Positions 24,101 to 34,491 of a stretch of 64,000 nt of DNA are shown in pieces; the first letter of the stretch is position 1, and each line of letters starts with the position of its first letter. The position numbers were made by a program, and so were the translations under genes. The stretch is from Argopecten irradians. Lineage: Eukaryota; Mollusca; Bivalvia; Pectinida; Pectinidae. The stretch covers positions 21,604,864-21,668,863 of the forward strand of contig NC_091140.1 in NCBI RefSeq assembly GCF_041381155.1. Reading direction: 5' to 3'. The notes under the pieces were generated by a model that saw only the letters and a program-made list of their open reading frames with translations, ran no database searches and was not told where the DNA came from.

Positions 24101-27100
24101 GGGTTCAAACCTGCTGTACCAATGGTAAACACCTCACAGATCTATATCTATAATCGTACAAAGATAAGGATCAGCAATTCACAATGTCTTATTGGTCAAA
24201 CCATATTAATTTGATACATTATTTACAACATAATGAACATTCCAAAGCAACCAGAGTCTTTGTTGTGGCTGTTGGCTACCACACAGAAATGTTTATATAC
24301 CAGAATGGTGTGATTTAGTGAAGATAATATCACAGTGGGTATTTTGAATACAGAGTAATCATATCAATTTTATTGAGTTGTTATATGATTAAGGAAGAAT
24401 AATTTTCTTAATGGTATGTTTTTCAGGTATTTGCTGGAATATTTCCATCAGATCAGTCACAGCTACCAGTACTGAAGGCTGCCATTAACAAACTAACCCT
24501 CAATGATAGCAGTGTGTCCATTAACATAGAAAACAGGTAAGGAATAATAAATAAATGAACACAGTGTTACCTACCTACCTACTTGGTTAATTAACTGGCG
24601 GAGACAAAAGAAATGATTGATTTATTCATTTTTAGAGCTTTTCTTATAAAAAGATCCTTTGAACTTGGACACACATAATCTCTAAAATTGACCGAAATGA
24701 CCAGGTAGCAGATTTGTTTTTCATTCTGATAAATCGGAACTGATCAATTCCTATTGGATTGATATCAAACATAACTTGTATTCGCTCTGTTTTTCTGTTT
24801 GAAAGTATTGAGATTTTACGCTGTTGTTCTGAATTCCAGTGCTGCTATTGGACAAGGCTGGAGACTGGGCTTCCTGGGGATGTTACACATGGATGTGTTC
24901 TGTCAAAGACTGGAGCAGGAGTTTGGTGCCTCAGTTGTCATTACAGCTCCTAATGTACACTACAAAGGTAAGTAGGAATGGCTTATACATCTTCTGTCAA
25001 AGACTGGAGCTGGAGTTTGGTGCCTCAGTCGTCATTACAGCTCCTAATGTACACTACAAAGGTACATATAGGCAAGGCTTATACAATGTACATATTTCTT
25101 AGATTTCTTAGAGGGTTGTTGTTGATATAACCTTTGAATATATAAACTGATGCCTCAAAAAATTGGCTAAAAATTTAAATCGACCATTGGATGGAATAGA
25201 TTGACTTATCTGACCCGATAATTAGTTAAGTTCACCTGCCATTGTTTGATATATCATACAAAAGTGATGTATGGTCTCACTGCAGAGTACATGTATTTGA
25301 TTTTAGTACTTACACTCTATACCGTAGACAATGGTCATTTTATATTTACAGTATCAGATTTAAATGTCAATGTCACCCAAATTAATGATATCATACATGT
25401 ATATATACTCTACTGAAAATACTATTTTTTGAGTTCTGACTTTTTAGGTCACCTAACAATAGGTCATGATGACCTATTGCGATAGTGTTTTGTCCGTCAT
25501 CATGCGTCATTCGTCGTGCGACGTCTATTAACATTTTCTTGTGAACACAATAACTTTAGTAAATATAAACCAAGCTTAATGAAAGTTTGTATGTAGACTA
25601 ACATTGGGAAGATCTCGGACGAGTTCGAAATTCAACGGTAATTTACGGAGTTATTGCCCTTACACTAATAATTATTATTGGACCTTGTGGACATGATAAC
25701 TTGAGTAAATGTAAACAGAGCTTAATGAAACTTTATATGTAGAATAACATTGGAAAGATCTTGGAAGAGTTCAAAAATTGGCCTGATTCGACTCTAACTT
25801 ATTTACGGAGTTAATTCCCTTTGCAATAATAATTGTTGAACCTTGTGAACACAGTTATGTGAGTAAATATGTAGAGCTGTTAGATGTATGTTCGTATTTT
25901 GTGAACAAAAGATGTCCGTTGGCTAGTAAATGACATAACTAATTTTGTATCAAATATCAGGTGACCGTTAAAGCCCATCGGCCTCTTGTTTGTTATTCAG
26001 TTCGAATAAAAGGAAAAAAGAACATCAAGAGTTACGGAGACGAATTAGTAGATGTGCTGAATCCCTGTAAGGTAAGAATTACTTTTGGTAGTATGAGATT
26101 AATACCCATCAAGTATTAGTTCTCTGTATTTGCATAGTATAGAGTTGCAGATTTATTAGGTCACCTGAGACGAAGTCTCAAGTGACCTATTCTAATCGCC
26201 TTTTGTCCGTGCGTCGTGCGTCGTCTGTCGTCTGTCGTCCGTCATATGTCTGTAAATAATTTACATTTTTGACTTCTTCTCCAAAACTGCTGAAGCAATT
26301 TCAATGAAATTTTGCACAAACCTTCTGAGGCATAAGGCCAATCAAAATTGTGAATTATATGGTCCCCACCCCCCAGGGGGCTGTGGGAGGGGCCAAAAGG
26401 GGTAAAATTGAGTAAAATTTCAAAAATCTTCTCTACTCACAGATGTGGTAGAATCAAATACTCTTCATAGATAGAAAGGTCTTAAGGACCTTTACAAAAA
26501 TTGTGAATTATATGACCCTGGGGTCTAGGTTCCCCCTGGGGAGGAGGTTAAGTTTACATAGTTTATATAGAAAAAACACATTAATGAGCATTTTTTGCTC
26601 AATTATCATTGGAAATGAGTCCAACTTGGTAAGAATTATTAGCCTGAGATAGCATTGGGGCAGAGGGGCGGGGCTAAAAAAGGGTCAAATAGGCTAAAAC
26701 TTAAAAAATCTTCTAAAATTCTGGAAATAGTAGAATCAAATGATAATAGTTGGAAAGGTCTTCAGGTGTTTTATAAAAATTGTGAATTATATTGGGGTCT
26801 CACGTTATCCCCTGGGGAGGGGTCAAGTTTACTTTAGTTTATATAGGAAAAACATATTTGTGAACATTATTTGCCAAATTTTCATAGGAAATTAGTCAAA
26901 CTTGATTAGAATTATTAGCCTAAGATATAGCATTTTAAAATCCATATCAGTCCTTGATGACCCCCTGGGGGACCAGCCCCCTGGGGGACCAGAGGGGCAG
27001 GACCAAACAGGGTCAAAATGATTAAGATTTCAAAAAATACTTCTAAGTTCACAGGTTTGATGGAAGCAAATACTCTTCATAGTCTAAAAAGTCAAATTTA

Positions 27101-30100
27101 TAAATCACTGACCAACTTCAAGGCCCAGCATATAGTGTTTATATGTCTTTGATTTGTTTCATTATTTGTTTCATTATAAATTCTAACTCAGGTTAAGGCC
27201 CATGGGCCTCTCGTTAATATAATATTTTCTAATTAGAAAATATCAGGTGACAATGTTTGTTGTATTTGTGTCTTGATAAAAGGGTTTTAACATTTGACAA
27301 TATATTTTGCCCACAGTTAGAAATACTTCCTTGTCTCGTATATAATATCACTCAGGATCTATATATTTATTCATTATCTTATATATGTAGTACATGTAAA
27401 CACAATTTGTAATTATTAATTTGTCATTGTTATTAGGAGAGGGCTTTTATAAGTTGTGATAACTTGTGACCAATCCTGTTGTAATTGTTTTGCAATAAAA
27501 TATGTTTAAACTCAACTCAGAATCACATTACATCACATTGGATATGTAGGTACAGGGGGAGATAGCTCTGTTACATGTGCCACTAGAATCATCTGGTCTT
27601 GACAAAGATATCTTACATATCTTTATTTCATTAACTCTGAAAATGGTCCCAGAAATGATGAATTTTTGTAATATCATTTTATACAATGCCTGTATTTTTT
27701 TCTGTTGTTTATATACATGTATGTAGCAGAACAAGTTTCCATAACATTTAAAAAAATTAAAGGAATTAATTTACAGGTTTCATTAATAAGACTCTTCCAT
27801 TTAAAATGCTTACTTCAAGGTGAGGGAGATTTATTGTCATTAGAATGTGATTTATGCAACAAATGTGATAATTAATCTTGTTCTTTCCAGCTACCACCTA
27901 TGAGTATTATAGAGGAGTTTTTGGAACCAATGATAACAGCTACCATAGTCATCCCAGACCAGTACCTCATCTCTGTACTCTCACTGTGTCATGTAAGTTT
28001 ACTATCTCTCTTGATCACAGCTACCATAGTCATCCTTGACCAGTACCTCATCTCTGTACTCTCACTGTGTCATGTAAGTTTATTATCTCCCTTGATCACA
28101 GCTACCATAGCCATCCCAGACCAGTACCTCATCTCTGTACTCTCACTGTGTCATGTAAGTTTATTATCTCCCTTGATCACAGCTACCATAGTCATCCCTG
28201 ACCAGTGCCTCATCTCTGTACTCTCAGTGTGTCATGTATGTTTATTATCTCCCATGCCATGGTAAACACAGGGTATTTACCAGGTATGTTAATCTGTAAG
28301 TCATGGTTTGCTTTCATGCATTAATTGCAGCAAATATTAAAGATGCTCCAAAGCTGACAAATGGTATTTATTCACTATCAAAAACAGCAGCAGACAATTT
28401 AGAATTTTTCTTCAGTTACAAAAGTTACTTTCTTTACACCATAACCATCGTTGAAAAGTTGGAGCTTCTAATTTTATTTCAAGTTAAAAATATCAAAAAT
28501 AGTTAATTGCATCCCGAAAACAGTCTATATCATATATAGAATGATCTACTGATTGCCCATGCACCAAAGGTAAAATAATATATTTTATATTATTTGTTGC
28601 ATTAATTAGACATATATTTACACGAAAAAACACCAATTATTGTTCATAAAATGAATATCATTTATGCTCTGTCGGCGGTGGAGCATCTTTAATGGAAAAG
28701 ATATTTTGGTAATACACCAGTGTTCTGCTTACAGTATATCTTTTGCCATTTTTGTCGGACTTGAGTAATGGTTCACTGTTAAGCTTAAAAATATCCAATT
28801 AAATGATCCCTTGTTATTTTCTTACACAGAAAGGTGATAAGCTTAGATTATTCACTTCAAAACTATTTATAAGTATTTGTATAAAGCCATATCAGTAATA
28901 TTATCATCAGTTGATACTGTTTGGTTTTGGTTATTTTTGTGTCAGTCGCGGCGAGGTGAACCCCATGAACAGACCTATATAGACCAACAAAGAATGGTAA
29001 TTAGGTGTACATTTCCACTGAATGAGGTCCTTGTTGACTTCTACGACGAACTCAAGTCCATCACGTCTGGCTATGCAAGGTACAGTACAGAGAATATTGT
29101 GAATGTACTTGTTTTGATACAACGAAATTTTAGCAAAAACACGATCTTGAACAAGTTACTGCAACTATGATTTTTTTGCAATCACCATCATAGCCATATA
29201 AAAGATATATGGCAAATACAATAGACACAATCCTTTTTTGTGTGACATTCCTACCGTGAAAAAGAGCTAAAAATAAAATTATTGCTAAGATATGTACGTT
29301 TACAATACTGTTAACATTGATGCGAGTGGGAAATTTTTGCTAATTATGTGAATGTCGCTTGATCGTGAAAATTTTTCCCTCGCTAAGATTCTGTCCATGA
29401 ATAAATCTAAGTATGAAAGTGTATCCATCATAGTAATACCAACACTGTGGAAGTTTTTATACATGTAAATCACCATATTAGCACTTGTGAAAATACCCAC
29501 GTTTACAGTATTATCTGTACTATTGTACTTTTATGAATATGGCTTACAAGAAATTAACATATTTGTAATCTGCATGATATCAACGACCCGTTTGCTGTAA
29601 AAATTCTACAGCTTACGTCACAGCTCATGGAATCCTTACGTTTTCTGTTTCTACTTCAGATTATATTTATAATCTATTACTGCTGAATTGTTAGCAGCAA
29701 TAAATTCAGGTCTCCTTTTTGTTTCAGTTTTGATTATGAGGACAATGGTTATCGACCATCAGAACTTGTAAAAGTTGAATTCCTTATCAACAAGCTTCCA
29801 GTAGAAGAGATGACACTGATAAGCCATGTCAGTAGAGCAAGACTGCGTGGAAAGGAGATTTGTGTACGTCTGAAGGAACTCATCCCTCGCCAGATGACCT
29901 ACGTCACGATTCAGGCCATCATTGGGAACGACATCATAGCTAGGGAAGACATCAAACCAATCAAGAAGGATGTACTCGCTAAATGTGTAAGATTTCATTT
30001 CCAAGATCAAATTTTTTTCTTCTTTTCATGGGATCATTTCAATCTGTAGGTATTCAATAAGTTGTCAATGTATATATTTCTGAGCAGAATGGAAGTTATG

Positions 30101-30939
30101 TTATGCCATCCTTGATATTACAGGGGTTACTATCACTACTGTTGTATCTACACCTGGATTATGTAATAGCAAAACTGAAGGCTCTATATGTGACATTAGA
30201 TGAGACATCTAGTTTGGACCTTTGATGTTCATCAAATAAATTGAATAACTATACACTGTATAGCTATAAAGCTGGGTGTGACTCTCTTGTAATCTTCAAA
30301 GGATATGTCTGTACAAGTCTGTGATTGGTTTAGTCTTTCTCTCCTGAAATGCCTCCAGTTTCACTATGATATTTTGGTTTGATTAGTTTAGCGTCCTATT
30401 AATAGCCAGGGTCATGTAAGGACATGCCAGGTTTGTCGGTGGAGGAAAGCCGGAATACCCGGAGAAAACCACCGACAAGCGGTCAGTACCTGGCAACTGC
30501 CCCACATGGGATTCAAACTCGCGGCCCAGAGGTGGAGGGCTTGTGGTATATTGAGGGTGGGTTTGTATATAGCATGATGACATGTAGATGGTTGTTATAG
30601 ATGATGTGTCAGTATAGACAGGGTTTTAGATCAAATATGGTCACAAGGAAAAAGTTTGGTTTATAAGTCATCTGATCATAGTTATTGTGACCTATTGTGA
30701 TAGTCTTTAGTCCGTCGTCGTGTTATACATAGCTTTGTAAATCATTTACACTTTAAATCTAAAATTAGGATTAATAATTGTATTCTAAATTAATATATTT
30801 TTCTTTGCAGTACGGTGGTGATGTGACCAGGAAAAATAAGTTATTGAACAAGCAGGCAGAATACCTGAAAAAACTTAAACAAGTGGGAACAGTTAAAATT
30901 CCTAAGGATACATTTGTCAATGTATTAAGGAAAAAGTAA
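6062..30939 (+). CDS. GUF1: GUF1: mitochondrial elongation factor 4 (LepA-type GTPase), 17 exons
   Basis: This is a ribosome-dependent translation GTPase of the EF4/LepA family, expected to act on mitochondrial ribosomes. Exons: 6062-6153, 7050-7125, 7470-7581, 8350-8498, 21117-21197, 21842-22003, 22587-22651, 23119-23231, 23467-23557, 23995-24124, 24427-24536, 24840-24967, 26001-26071, 27891-27992, 28946-29079, 29728-29986 and 30811-30939. The phases agree throughout and give about 667 residues, close to human GUF1. Visible motifs are G1 AHVDHGKST (76-84), G2 RGIT (115-118), G3 DTPGH (141-145), G4 NKID (195-198) and SAK (226-228). The later exons match the GUF1/LepA domains, including [22 protein letters not shown] and the LepA C-terminal [12 protein letters not shown]. 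The first two exons (residues 1-56) rest on phase and presequence character only. Exon 6 uses a GC donor. Confidence 0.93.
6571..7019 (+). mobile_element. Two tandem tRNA-derived SINE copies in GUF1 intron 1
   Basis: Copies start at about 6571 and 6852 with a shared 'GTAGGTTTTAGTTG'-like leader. Each then carries a tRNA-like internal promoter (TTTAGCTCAGTCGGTAGAGC box A; GGGTTCGAGTCC box B, best kept in copy 2). The anticodon region is degenerate, so these are not working tRNA genes. Confidence 0.7.
7582..8349. repeat. GUF1 intron 3 with a diverged duplication
   Basis: Segments near 7890-7955 and 8050-8115 share 'GCACTTTCATC', 'CTATTTGGC(G/A)GAGTTATGG' and the 'GGTTAAATGT' lead-in. They form a diverged tandem pair about 160 bp apart. 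Nothing else is recognised in this intron. Confidence 0.6.
8560..8735 (+). repeat. A-rich AAACG-repeat tract
   Basis: The plus strand is very poor in T and built from AAAAACGCAAA/GAAAAACG-like words. It directly precedes the first 521-bp satellite copy. A similar tract lies at 20600-20785 in the same intron. Open frames across it are low complexity on both strands and are not taken as genes. Confidence 0.7.
8736..16920. repeat. 521-bp intronic satellite, 15 copies plus a degenerate end copy
   Basis: GATCATGAATGGGAC marks each unit (for example 8839, 9398, 9925, 10448, 10967, 11488 and on to 16180). The period is 519-526 bp. Units fall into two subtypes by their tails: CTAAACAGACACTGCACC and CTAAACCAAAACTGCTCC. 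The order is A A A B B B A B A B A A B A B. Each unit has internal inverted repeats: CAGTG...AATGGGAC pairs with GTCCCATTGTCACTGAC, and AAAAGTCACTTTTCCCT pairs with AAGGGAAGTGACTCT. Most copies carry ATGACGTCA (CRE). The last, degenerate copy is interrupted by a SINE. Confidence 0.95.
16500..16662 (+). mobile_element. tRNA-derived SINE inside the last satellite copy
   Basis: CTTTAGCTCGATCGGTTGAGC (box A-like) and AGTTCAATCCCTGGC (box B-like) flank a GACTAGTAATC anticodon-like segment. The satellite sequence stops at about 16495 and resumes at about 16663 ('AATAGTATTGCAAT'), so the SINE was probably inserted there. A related copy in reverse orientation lies at 35175-35370. It is not called as a working tRNA because the acceptor stem does not pair. 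Confidence 0.65.
16972..17059. repeat. Three tandem 30-bp units containing ACACATATGTGT
   Basis: GTTACACATATGTG followed by TTATACATTGTTCAAT recurs three times with a 30-bp spacing. Each unit holds the perfect palindrome ACACATATGTGT. The open frames on both strands here are products of the repeat. Confidence 0.9.
17530..17640 (+). other. G-rich block
   Basis: Runs such as GGGGGA, GGGTGGGGCAGTGGG and GGTGGGGCAGGGG are packed into about 110 bp of an otherwise AT-rich intron. They could form a G-quadruplex on the coding strand. No gene is seen here. Confidence 0.5.
18500..20375. repeat. Diverged repeat with about 163-bp internal period
   Basis: CTTATGGGGTGGGGATTCAA-like cores followed by AATTGTACAA recur near 18533, 18928, 19577, 19757, 19921, 20084 and 20247. 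The last four are 163-164 bp apart. The block ends with a 'CAGGCCCTCTGGGCC' tail typical of a dispersed family, also seen at 21410-21725. Confidence 0.75.
20600..20785 (+). repeat. Second A-rich AAACG tract in GUF1 intron 4
   Basis: It has the same strand bias and words (AAACGCAAA, AACGAAAGG) as 8560-8735, and T is scarce on the plus strand. The two tracts lie on opposite sides of the satellite. Confidence 0.6.
21410..21725. repeat. Dispersed 'gggcctcttgtt'-tailed repeat in GUF1 intron 5
   Basis: It contains GAGGGGCGGGGCCAAATAGG and ends CAGGCCCTCTGGGCCTCTTG. Related pieces lie in introns 4, 12 and 13. It probably belongs to a high-copy non-coding family in this genome. Confidence 0.6.
21842..22003 (+). 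CDS. GUF1: GUF1 exon 6, NKID motif, GC splice donor
   Basis: It encodes [14 protein letters not shown] to DDVLK, including NKID, which gives guanine specificity. The only donor that keeps the frame into ISAKVG (22587) is AAG|GCAAGT at 22003/22004. That is a consensus GC-AG intron. The frame stays open past this donor to 22054, but the extension is not conserved. Confidence 0.9.
24840..24967 (+). CDS. GUF1: GUF1 exon 12
   Basis: It encodes [18 protein letters not shown] and on to NVHYK, a highly conserved LepA block. It ends at CAAAG|GTAAGT. Its 3' half and the start of the intron are duplicated just downstream (see the repeat at 24898-25085). Confidence 0.92.
24898..25085. repeat. 94-bp tandem duplication over the end of GUF1 exon 12
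   Basis: TTCTGTCAAAGACTGGAGC at 24898 recurs at 24992. The 70 exon-derived bases differ at two positions. The copy has GTACAT where the real donor is GTAAGT. The 94-bp unit is not a multiple of three, so reading through would change frame. The copy is best seen as a decoy half-exon within intron 12. Confidence 0.92.
25447..25990. repeat. Dispersed 'aggtcacct...gcctcttgttt' repeat in GUF1 intron 12
   Basis: It starts AGGTCACCTAACAATAGGTC, contains a TCGTCGTGCG-rich head, and ends AGCCCATCGGCCTCTTGTTT only 10 bp before exon 13. Its interior (AGTTATTGCCCTT, GGACCTTGTGAACA) matches 34790-35170. Internal copies of about 190 bp are visible. Confidence 0.7.
26160..27215. repeat. Long dispersed repeat of the same class in GUF1 intron 13
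   Basis: It starts GGTCACCTGAGACGAAGTCT and has a CGTCGTCTGTCG-rich head. Diverged internal copies carry CCCCCTGGGG and GGGGCGGGGC motifs. It ends GGCCCATGGGCCTCTCGTTA. It is about 1 kb with no open frame of interest. Confidence 0.75.
27931..28263 (+). repeat. 81-bp tandem repeat over the end of GUF1 exon 14, four copies, frame kept open
   Basis: CTACCATAG starts copies at 27940, 28021, 28102 and 28183, spaced exactly 81 bp. Each unit contains the last 53 bases of exon 14 ([19 protein letters not shown]) plus the donor CAT|GTAAGT and 28 intron bases. Copy 4 has GTATGT. Because 81 is a multiple of three and no stop occurs, one frame runs through all four copies. The copies are nearly identical, so the expansion is recent. 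Confidence 0.95.
28337..28693. mobile_element. MITE with TTAAAGATGC termini, copy 2 (reverse orientation)
   Basis: It begins TTAAAGATGCTCCAAAGCTG and ends GGTGGAGCATCTTTAA. The interior is the reverse complement of 3238-3599. It lies in GUF1 intron 14. Confidence 0.8.
29728..30939 (+). CDS. GUF1: GUF1 exons 16-17: C-terminal LepA domain
   Basis: Exon 16 (29728-29986) encodes [15 protein letters not shown] to DVLAKC. Exon 17 (30811-30939) encodes [20 protein letters not shown] and ends FVNVLRKK with TAA at 30937-30939. This Lys-rich tail is the EF4-specific C-terminal domain that contacts tRNA on the ribosome in the bacterial protein. Confidence 0.93.
30370..30560. mobile_element. SINE-like dispersed repeat in GUF1 intron 16
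   Basis: It contains AGCCAGGGTCATGTAAGGAC, GGAGGAAAGCCGGAATACC, GGATTCAAACTCGCGGCCC and CAGAGGTGGAGGGC. A partial copy of the last portion lies at about 60643-60712. It is non-coding. Confidence 0.6.
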
Positions 30940-31159
30940 CAGCTCCAGAGACAAGGAAATACTGTAAAAATCGGGAAAAACGTGTGGGTGCTTACTGTGC
31001 TATGCCTCCTTTATTGGAAAACGTGGACAGTTTATATATCAACCAAAGTTCTGTACCATAAAGTATCATACAGGAACCAGCTAGTGCATAGTAACATGTA
31101 ACATGGATGTTACATCACATTGTGATTAAAGACAAACTTCTTTGTTTATTTATTTATGA

Positions 31160-31165
31160 AATAAA
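31160..31165 (+). terminator. Likely GUF1 poly(A) signal
   Basis: AATAAA lies about 220 bp after the GUF1 stop in a T-rich context. It is the first canonical signal downstream. Confidence 0.55.
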
Positions 31166-31589
31166 TTTATTTTTCATTGGCATTTTGAATCTACGTTGTA
31201 CATATTAAGTACTAAAGTACACATAGTATAATGGTGTTATCATATTTTGAGAGTTCCAGTTTTTGCACATTAGAGTTATCTGCCCTTGTATGGATTTTGA
31301 TGTCATTGAATTATGAGTGATGGTATTCTCTGAAATATATTATGTTACATCCACAACTACATCATGTAACAATCGATACCTATCCGAAGGACACATGACT
31401 CGGAAAAATGCAAATACAGAATAGTAGCTCCATAGCTGATTAATGCACGAATTCAATTCGTATTGGAATTCTTTCTGCACCAGATAACGATCATGTGTGC
31501 CGGTTACTTATGTAGAGAATATAAGATTCAAGACTTCTATGTACAATTTTAAGATGATAAAACATTTTGAAAGTTAACAAGGACATAGT

Positions 31590-32585
31590 CATTCAGATCC
31601 CCCGCCAATGGAGATATCAAAGCTGAAGTAAGTTTGATTGTGGAGACTTATGTGTATGAAAAAACCCCAGGAAAAAGGAAGTTGAGCTAAAGAAAAATGG
31701 AGTATAATTCAAGTAGAGCGGGGCTGCAATTGTTGAATCAGGTATACAGCCTTGACATTTATATTAGACTATATACACAAAGATGGGTGGAGTTTTGCAA
31801 AGTAACATTTACCATTTACCATGATATTTTCAGCAATATTTCCATGGTAACGGAAAAAGTGCAAAAAATGAAAACCTAAAAATAGCAAAAGGTACTACTA
31901 GACCATAAGAACAATGTGTCTATGAAGTTTCATGGAAATATCTCTGCTGGTTTTAGGGTTGTGCTCCGGAAACGATTCTTACACAAAAATCTGCCATTTT
32001 CAGCAATGTTTCCATGGTAACAGAAAAAAACACAAAAGGTGAAAACCTTAAAATAGCAAAAGGCACTACTAGACCATAAGACTAATGTGCCTATGGAGTT
32101 CCGTGCATATATTCCGTGCATATATCTCAACCGGTTATCCAGTTATGCTCCGGAAACGAACCTGGTACAAAAATATGATATTTTCAGCAATGTTTCCATG
32201 GTTACGGAAAAAGTGCAAAAAATGAAAACCTTAAAATAGCAAAAGGTACTACTAGACCATAAGAACAATGTGTCTATGAAGTTTTATGGAAATATCTCTG
32301 CTTGTTTTAGAGTTGTGCTCCGGAAACGATTCTTACACAAAAATCTGCCATTTTCAGCAAAGTTTCCATGGTTACAGAAAAAAGTACAAAAAGTAAAAAC
32401 CTTAAAATAGCAAAAGGCACTACTAGACCATAAGAACAATGTGTCTATGAAGTTTTGTGGAAATATATCTTCTGGTTTTAGAGTTATGCTCCGGAAACAA
32501 TTCGTACAGACGGACGGACGGACGGACGGACGGACGGAACCCATTTGTATATCCCCCGCCAACTTCGTTGGGCGGAGGATAATAA
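31590..32585. repeat. Dispersed repeat with about 180-bp internal copies and a (GGAC)n tract
   Basis: The ends read CCCCCGCCAATGG (about 31599) and CCCCCGCCAACTTCG (about 32554). TTTCAGCAATGTTTCCATGG-like cores recur near 31830, 31998, 32184 and 32356. A (GGAC)n microsatellite sits at 32510-32538 before the end. Minus-strand open frames here are repeat-derived and not taken as genes. Confidence 0.75.
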
Positions 32586-32803
32586 AATCAAGCCGTGATG
32601 GTTGATTTTGTGTTTTAAATAATTTAAATTTAAATCTAAAATGAACTCCCCATTTGTTGCTATTCTGATGACTCAAAACAATCATTTAAGTTGTCAATCT
32701 AAATAAGTAAACCCTGAAATGAGGACACAGACAGAAGGAATGTACTGTCAGCTCTGTGATAAATATTTATTTTAATTAATCCTTTAATAGGTTTTGAATA
32801 AAC

Positions 32804-33201
32804 CATATAAGGCCAAAAAAATTATATGTGTGTTTCAGGTTACATGACTGAAAAAAATAGGGTAGGTCGGTCGGGATTTTTTTTTAAATTTTATTTTTTT
32901 AGGAGGGGTGAGGGAGGGGTCAAGTGGCTTTATAACTACATTAAAAAGTAATTAAATAATACATGTAAGTTGTCTATCAGATTTTAGGCTACCTAGAAGT
33001 CTTTTATTTCTCATTACCATATTTGTAATTGAACTTTATCTGGATAAACTTAAAGCATACGTAAAAATCTAAGTTGAAAACTTCATACACAACATTTTGG
33101 TTTTGAAAAAGTGTGATAAAATAGCTAGGGTCGGAAGTAAAAACTAGGGTAGGTTGGAGTACCTGAAACATACATATTTTTTTTTAGGGCCTTATATAAG
33201 T
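32804..33201. mobile_element. MITE with about 40-bp inverted ends, TATAAGGCC type
   Basis: The left end CATATAAGGCC...GTGTGTTTCAGGT pairs with the right end ACCTGAAACATAC...GGGCCTTATATAAG. 'AGGGTAGGT(C/T)GG' motifs sit inside both ends. A partial relative lies at about 60990-61075. It ends about 200 bp from the 3' end of gene A. Confidence 0.75.
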
Positions 33202-33384
33202 ACACTGTACATCGATTCATGGTTTAAACTTTGCCCCTCACCCATCCTTTTCAAGGTCTTTGGTGATACAAGTATATTAAAAATTTCCAGGAAATTGGAA
33301 GTTTCCTTCTTTACTATTTCTGATAATCTACAGAAAGTTATCTTGTAAATTTTATATGGTGAGGTAGCTGATTGTATTAGCTAT

Positions 33385-33390
33385 TTTATT
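33385..33390 (-). terminator. Poly(A) signal of gene A
   Basis: AATAAA on the minus strand begins only 12 bp after the gene A stop codon, which would give an unusually short 3' UTR. Confidence 0.55.
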
Positions 33391-33402
33391 TGAATCCCAA
33401 TA

Positions 33403-34491
33403 TTAGTCTTTTGGTTCCTCCTTGATTAACACACATTTCCATTGATGCCTGGGATCTTTTTTCGGATGACTGGAAACATGGTGTTGGAGTGTGACATGTT
33501 CTGACTCCATTTCTGAATCATCTGGATCAGAATCCTGTGGTTCCTCCTTGATTGAAGTAACAGACATTTCCAGTGGAACCTCATGATTTTCCTCTGATGA
33601 ATAGACACACTGTGTCGGAGTGTTACCGACAAGTTGACAGTTTCCACCGTCCATTCCCGGGTTTTCTGACGGCCATTTTGATTGTGTCTCCCCCACATTG
33701 TCCCACGGCGGCTCCTCCTTGATCACTACACCTGTTAAATTTTCACCTGGTGTTTGATTACCATTACTTTCATCATTGTCATTAACACTAGAACCTTGAT
33801 GATAGGAGAATTGGTTTTCACTTTGGTCTCCTTCCTTCTTAAATTGGGCTTTAAGAAAAGTACATGGTTTTTCTTCCTGATCTAACATTCTCTTTCTGCA
33901 TATCAGAGTTTTTCTAGTTGAAGTAGATATGGGATAAATTAACATTGGAGATTTACCATACGGCAACATTAATCCTGATGGTACAAGACCTACTGGTGTA
34001 GGTTGTGTGTTAACTCCAGAGTTATCTTTCCTTGGTGTGTCAGTGTAGTTAGACATGTTGTCCTTGATGTCACCTGTCACTTTTTCAAATGCTACAGGTA
34101 CTACAGGTATGAGATGAATGGGTGATTTACATTTTTGGATCACAGCTGGTTTAGGCTGTGTGGACGAAGTAGACAGTAAACTGGACATACTGGTATTGAG
34201 CTGTTTGTTCTCATAGTTACTCAGAAACTGGCCTTGGTTATCAATTGGTGTAGCACAATTCATAACAATTTTTAAACCTGATTCAGTGGTAACAAATTGA
34301 AGTCCTGATGCTGGTTTTGAATTCTGTGTTTTGGAATTACTTTCAAATGTGTCACCACTTCCATAAATCCCTCTCTTGATCTCGTTGGCGTTTTTGTCGT
34401 GAACTTCGTCTTGGCTTGTAGCAGCATTCTCAGCTTCTTCTTTCTCAGTCTTCATTTGAGTCAAACGTCGTTTCTCATAATCAGCTATAAT
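33403..34491 (-). CDS. Gene A exon 2: IKEEP tail exon
   Basis: It encodes 362 residues starting IIADYEKRRLTQMK. It includes a PTPVGL...KSPMLIYPISTS segment shared with gene B, then three IKEEP sites, and ends VLIKEEPKD. No folded domain is recognised and most of it looks disordered. The first part (ADYEKRRLTQMKTEKEEAEN) may be a short coiled coil. Confidence 0.8.
   Translation of the reverse strand: MIADYEKRRLTQMKTEKEEAENAATSQDEVHDKNANEIKRGIYGSGDTFESNSKTQNSKPASGLQFVTTESGLKIVMNCATPIDNQGQFLSNYENKQLNTSMSSLLSTSSTQPKPAVIQKCKSPIHLIPVVPVAFEKVTGDIKDNMSNYTDTPRKDNSGVNTQPTPVGLVPSGLMLPYGKSPMLIYPISTSTRKTLICRKRMLDQEEKPCTFLKAQFKKEGDQSENQFSYHQGSSVNDNDESNGNQTPGENLTGVVIKEEPPWDNVGETQSKWPSENPGMDGGNCQLVGNTPTQCVYSSEENHEVPLEMSVTSIKEEPQDSDPDDSEMESEHVTLQHHVSSHPKKDPRHQWKCVLIKEEPKD

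Noticed and set aside
32284-32685. A 133-codon minus-strand frame
   Set aside because: It lies over a dispersed repeat with internal 180-bp copies and the (GGAC)n tract. There is no recognisable domain.
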